DNA of 64,000 nucleotides, taken from contig NZ_CP073318.1 of NCBI RefSeq assembly GCF_018263855.1, forward strand, positions 9,362,001 through 9,426,000, read 5' to 3'. The notes beneath the pieces are model-generated. The model had not been told where the DNA came from. It worked only from the letters and a program-made list of their open reading frames with translations, and searched no databases. This document shows positions 57,253 to 64,000 of this stretch, in pieces (position 1 is the stretch's first letter; every line of letters starts with the position of its first letter). The translations under genes were made by a program, and so were the position numbers. The DNA comes from Kutzneria sp. CA-103260. Lineage in GTDB: Bacteria > Actinomycetota > Actinomycetes > Mycobacteriales > Pseudonocardiaceae.

Positions 57253-57804
57253 GTGATCAAGTGGCATCGGGATGACGGCGTCGTGGTCGGCACCCTGGAG
57301 CCCGAGCGCGTGGCTTGGCTGCGCAGCAGGCTGGCGGAGTTCCACGCGCTGCTCGACTGGCGGCTGAGCCAGTACACGACGGACTACCCGCTCGGCGAGG
57401 TGCTCGGCATCGCGCTGCCCACCGAGCCGACCGATCACCCGCCGCTGCAGGCCGTGCTGCGCATGCACGTGCCGGACAGCGAGCCGGCCGAGGTCCGCCT
57501 GTGGTGGGAGCCGGAGCTGATCGGCGGGCTGCGCGCCGCGGTGGCCGACGCCTGGCGCAACCTGCCGACCGAGGGCGGCGTGGTGCGGCTGGCCGACGAC
57601 CCGCAGCGGCTGCGGGCCTGGACCCGGGTGTTGCTCAGCCTGCGCATCGCCTACCTGGCCACCTGGGTGCCCGAGGCGCTGTCCGCGCCACTGCCCGAGG
57701 ACGCCCCCGCCGACCAGCGCCGCCGGTACGACCGGGCCTGCTGGCTGCGCGCGGTGGTGGACACGCTCGGCGAGTTCACCGGACTGGGCGCGTCCAGGGG
57801 CTGA
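57253..57804 (+). CDS. hypothetical protein, possibly DUF2017-like
   Basis: 183-residue soluble protein from a GTG (VIKWHRDDGVVVG) with GGGGAGG eight bases upstream. The segments LEPERVAWLRSRLAEFHALL and LRAWTRVLLSLRIAYLATWV resemble DUF2017-type proteins, but the match is by eye only. Its 3' 154 bp overlap the 3' end of the XRE gene on the other strand. An in-frame start seven codons upstream is possible. Confidence 0.65.
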   Translation: MIKWHRDDGVVVGTLEPERVAWLRSRLAEFHALLDWRLSQYTTDYPLGEVLGIALPTEPTDHPPLQAVLRMHVPDSEPAEVRLWWEPELIGGLRAAVADAWRNLPTEGGVVRLADDPQRLRAWTRVLLSLRIAYLATWVPEALSAPLPEDAPADQRRRYDRACWLRAVVDTLGEFTGLGASRG

Positions 57805-58214
57805 CCGAGCGGCAGCGGAGGCCGCCGCGGCGTCGCGCCCGCAGGCCCGGCCAGCAGCAGCTCACGCTCGTGCTCGGGCATGGCCCGCAGGTCGGCGAGA
57901 TCGGCGAGCTTGAGCGCGCTGCACCCGTTGCCGTACGCCCGCGCGAGCCCGAGCAGGTACTGCAGGCTGGGCCGGCCGCGGGAGGCGGGCCAGTTCTCGC
58001 ACTCGCTGACCCGCTCGGCGCTGACCGCCCGGCCGGGATTGGCCCGGTTGTACCGGTGCGCGAGCTGCACCTGCGTCCAGCCGAGCGCGTACCGCCAGGC
58101 CAGCCGGGGCCGGGCGCCGAAGCGCTGGGCCATCTCGGTGGCGATCCGTTCGACCGGGCAGCCGAGTTCGAGCATGCACGCCCGCACCTCGTCCCGCTCC
58201 GCCTTGCTCACCAT
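57651..58214 (-). CDS. XRE-like transcriptional regulator, 3' end antisense to 57253-57804
   Basis: 187-residue protein. Residues ~1-100 contain the HTH (ARPRLAWRYALGWTQVQLAH; RYNRANPGRAVSAERVSECE; NWPASRGRPSLQYLLGLARA), similar to actinobacterial XRE proteins tied to regulators of cell wall or secondary metabolism. The last ~50 residues are Ser/Arg-rich and arise from the strand opposite the DUF2017-like gene. ATG with AGGGGA six bases upstream; a longer reading starts 12 codons earlier. The unusual 154-bp convergent overlap should be checked for a frameshift or earlier stop. Confidence 0.7.
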   Translation of the reverse strand: MVSKAERDEVRACMLELGCPVERIATEMAQRFGARPRLAWRYALGWTQVQLAHRYNRANPGRAVSAERVSECENWPASRGRPSLQYLLGLARAYGNGCSALKLADLADLRAMPEHERELLLAGPAGATPRRPPLPLGQPLDAPSPVNSPSVSTTARSQQARSYRRRWSAGASSGSGADSASGTQVAR

Positions 58215-58441
58215 CCACGTTCCCCTTCTCCGGGACCGCCGCGCACACACCCCCTTTCCGATCCGAAGCTAGCCCCGCACCCCGACAATTCGCCCTCCCG
58301 GCCAAGGAAACCCGGCGTTCGACCCGAACTTCTGACCCGTTTTTGGGACAAATCCGCAGCTCACGGTGGTTGGAGCGAGCCAAGAAAAGATTGGGGATCC
58401 ATACGGGGTCGAGCGGCGGCTTCCAGCGCCAGGCTTGTCCC

Positions 58442-59161
58442 ATGACCGACATCTCGCCCACGAAGACCATCGCGGTGCTCGGCGTGCGCCCCACCGAGCG
58501 CACCGCGGCACTGCGCATCCTGGCGGCCGGGCTCGCAGCCGCGGGACTGCGCCCGGTCCCGGTGCCGGACGACCCGGTGCTTGCCGACCCGGGCCCCGGC
58601 GCCGCGACGGCGGGCCGGAGCCCGACCGTGGCCCAGCTCCGCCGGGCGGACTGGGTGACCGCGTTCGACACCGTGCTGGGGGCGTGCGACCGCGAGCGGC
58701 ACGCCCGCACGCGGGTGGCGACGGGCGTGCTGCTGGTGAGCGGGGCCGCCCTGCGGGCGCTGGCGCGCTACCGGGTCGGCCTGACGCTGCGCCGCGAGGA
58801 CTGCGACGCGTCGATCCGCGGCTGGCTGGAGGGCCCGGCGGCGGGCGCGGCGGCCGGCTACGCGGCGGTGCTGCACGTGCGCCCGGCCGCCCCGGCCGGG
58901 TACGGGGAGCGGCTGTACGACCGGGCGCTGAGGGAGGTGCTCGACCGGCTCGCGGTACCCCCGCAGCGGATCTTCACCACCCCCTTTGGGAGTGATGTTC
59001 GCCACACTGTTTCGGCGGTGGTGGGTCTGGCGACTCGCCAGGGTGTGCCAACCTCTATCGAGTGTGATCATCCGTCGGCTCGATCGTCGTCGCTGGTCAG
59101 CGCCGTCCAGGCGGGTGGAATTGGTGTCCGCCACTGGAGTGATCGGCCGGTGACACCTTGA
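58442..59161 (+). CDS. hypothetical protein
   Basis: 239-residue product from ATG (MTDISPTKTIAVLGVRPTER). The N-terminal hydrophobic strand suggests a Rossmann-like or P-loop-related fold (TIAVLGVRPTERTAALRILA) but there is no GKT motif. Codon bias is strongly coding up to about 58,980 and weaker beyond. No function assigned. It lies between the XRE-like gene and the rpoB promoter. Confidence 0.6.
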   Translation: MTDISPTKTIAVLGVRPTERTAALRILAAGLAAAGLRPVPVPDDPVLADPGPGAATAGRSPTVAQLRRADWVTAFDTVLGACDRERHARTRVATGVLLVSGAALRALARYRVGLTLRREDCDASIRGWLEGPAAGAAAGYAAVLHVRPAAPAGYGERLYDRALREVLDRLAVPPQRIFTTPFGSDVRHTVSAVVGLATRQGVPTSIECDHPSARSSSLVSAVQAGGIGVRHWSDRPVTP

Positions 59162-59222
59162 CTGCGAGGCTGGGCGGGGTCACTCTGTCGGTGAGCACCG
59201 CCGTGGGCCTTCCAGGGACCCC

Positions 59223-59251
59223 TCGACAGTCGCCATTCTCCGGGCTAGACT
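59223..59251 (+). promoter_or_regulatory. putative rpoB promoter
   Basis: TCGACA (59223-59228) and TAGACT (59246-59251), 17-bp spacer, 137 bp upstream of the rpoB start; the leader between is GC-rich without a clear terminator. Confidence 0.6.
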
Positions 59252-59387
59252 GCCCCTTTGCGCTGCCCTCTGTCCGTATGCCCTTCGCCGAGAGCACGGG
59301 ATTCGGGGAGCCACGCACCCTTGACAGACGCGTTAGTCCCTGCTGACGCGGCTGCCGCCAGTACATCAGTCCCTGGAAGGACGCATC

Positions 59388-62867
<3,480 letters not shown>

Positions 62868-62878
62868 CTGACCTCGCC

Positions 62879-62918
62879 GCGCTGACTGCGGAGCTCCCCG
62901 AAAGCCCGCAGTCAGCGC
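62879..62918. terminator. rpoB-rpoC intergenic hairpin
   Basis: Perfect 13-bp stem GCGCTGACTGCGG and complement, 14-nt loop, no U-tract. Probably a processing or attenuation hairpin rather than a full terminator because rpoC follows 45 bp later. Confidence 0.6.
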
Positions 62919-62963
62919 ACGTACCCCAGGCAGCAAATCAACCCGAAGGGGAGAAGAGCCGAC

Positions 62964-64000
62964 GTGCTCGACGTCAACTTCTTCGATGAGCTCCGCATCG
63001 GCCTCGCCACGGCCGACGACATCCGCCAGTGGTCCTACGGCGAGGTCAAGAAGCCCGAGACCATCAACTACCGCACCCTCAAGCCCGAGAAGGACGGACT
63101 CTTCTGCGAGAAGATCTTCGGTCCGACCCGGGACTGGGAGTGCTACTGCGGCAAGTACAAGCGCGTCCGCTTCAAGGGCATCATCTGTGAGCGCTGCGGC
63201 GTCGAGGTGACCCGCGCCGAGGTGCGCCGCGAGCGGATGGGCCACATCGAACTGGCCGCACCCGTCACCCACATCTGGTACTTCAAGGGCGTCCCCAGCC
63301 GGTTGGGCTACCTGCTCGACCTGGCCCCCAAGGACCTCGAGAAGATCATCTACTTCGCCGCCTACGTGATCACCGCGGTGAACACCGAGCTGCGCCACAA
63401 CGACCTGCCCACGCTCGAGAGCGAGATGCAGGTCGAGCGCAAGCGCGTGGAGAACCGCCGCGACGCCGACGTCGAGGCCCGGGCCCAGAAGCTCGAGGCC
63501 GACCTGGCCGAGCTCGAGGCCGAGGGCGCCAAGAGCGACGTGCGCCGCAAGGTCAAGGAGGGCGGCGAGCGGGAGATGCGCCAGCTCCGCGACCGGGCCC
63601 AGCGTGAGCTGGACCGGCTCGACGAGATCTGGAGCACCTTCACCAAGCTCGACATCAAGCAGCTGATCGCCGACGAGCTGCTCTACCGCGAGCTGATCGA
63701 CCGCTACGGCGACTACTTCACCGGCTCGATGGGCGCCGAGTCCATCCAGCAGCTGGCCAAGGACTTCGACGTCGACGCCGAGGCCGACATCCTGCGGGAG
63801 ACCATCCGCAGCGGCAAGGGCCAGAAGAAGCTGCGCGCGCTCAAGCGGCTCAAGGTCGTGGCGGCGTTCCAGCAGACCCGCAACTCGCCCATGGGCATGG
63901 TGCTCGACTGCATCCCGGTGATCCCGCCGGACCTGCGGCCGATGGTCCAGCTCGACGGTGGCCGGTTCGCCACCTCCGACCTGAACGACCTGTACCGCCG
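62964..64000 (+). CDS. rpoC: DNA-directed RNA polymerase subunit beta' (3' truncated by window)
   Basis: First ~345 residues of RpoC from a GTG start (VLDVNFFDELRIGLATADDI) with AAGGGGAG upstream. The N-terminal zinc-binding module is intact: WECYCGKYKRVRFKGIICER followed by CGVEVT (Cys4). Clamp coiled-coil segments follow and the reading ends at VIPPDLRPMVQLDGGRFATS, DLNDLYRR, in the region just before the active-site double-psi barrel. The remainder lies beyond the right edge. Confidence 0.97.
   Translation, partial: MLDVNFFDELRIGLATADDIRQWSYGEVKKPETINYRTLKPEKDGLFCEKIFGPTRDWECYCGKYKRVRFKGIICERCGVEVTRAEVRRERMGHIELAAPVTHIWYFKGVPSRLGYLLDLAPKDLEKIIYFAAYVITAVNTELRHNDLPTLESEMQVERKRVENRRDADVEARAQKLEADLAELEAEGAKSDVRRKVKEGGEREMRQLRDRAQRELDRLDEIWSTFTKLDIKQLIADELLYRELIDRYGDYFTGSMGAESIQQLAKDFDVDAEADILRETIRSGKGQKKLRALKRLKVVAAFQQTRNSPMGMVLDCIPVIPPDLRPMVQLDGGRFATSDLNDLYR

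Overview
The window is a GC-rich actinomycete chromosome segment, most likely Pseudonocardiaceae. The support is the very high GC at third codon positions, many GTG starts, HadA/HadB dehydratase subunits, a complete Mce lipid-transport operon, korAB, a DDAH gene divergent from an Lrp/AsnC regulator, and an integrated actinomycete conjugative element (AICE).

Layout. 1-14.4 kb is chromosomal: a truncated Pro/Glu-rich sunset-domain protein, korB-korA, an enoyl-CoA hydratase-like gene, an Lrp regulator divergent from ddaH, a HEAT-repeat protein, a NodB-type deacetylase, an ATP-grasp protein, an orphan nuoB-nuoC-nuoI-like trio, htpX, rmlA, yajQ and a tRNA-Tyr. 14,424-30,329 is a 15.9-kb AICE integrated in the 3' part of that tRNA and bounded by perfect 54-bp direct repeats. 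It carries int/xis, a DUF3631 ATPase with DUF2742 partner, a Nudix hydrolase, a protein with repeated amyloid-like motifs, an FtsK-like TraB translocase, a nine-gene operon of small membrane and zinc-finger-like proteins, a cargo pair (GntR-P-loop kinase fusion plus D-2-hydroxyacid dehydrogenase), and a GntR/UTRA regulator. 30.3-40.9 kb holds an LLM oxidoreductase, a GNAT protein, a GGDEF/EAL protein, tRNA-Thr and tRNA-Met, rpmG, hadA-hadB, an IS30 element, aspC and tRNA-Trp. 40.9-64 kb is the conserved secE-nusG-rplK-rplA, rplJ-rplL, rpoB-rpoC region, with a ten-gene Mce operon (ATPase, two YrbE permeases, MceA-F, two accessory proteins) between rplL and rpoB.

How the genes work together. 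In the AICE, xis/int handle excision and integration. The DUF3631/DUF2742 genes and an iteron-like inverted repeat probably handle replication. TraB with repeats just past its 3' end probably drives double-stranded DNA transfer, the Spd-like membrane operon helps spread, and the two GntR proteins probably control the divergent operons. In the Mce locus the genes overlap by a few bases through mceF, as expected for one lipid-import machine.

The most unusual signal is a pair of 117-nt intergenic elements at 12,749-12,865 and 43,617-43,733. They have identical architecture (a 7-3-7 hairpin, one G, then a 99-nt nested three-helix structure) but different stem sequences, with about 14 base pairs kept by compensatory changes. 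This looks like an undescribed structured RNA or DNA-hairpin family.
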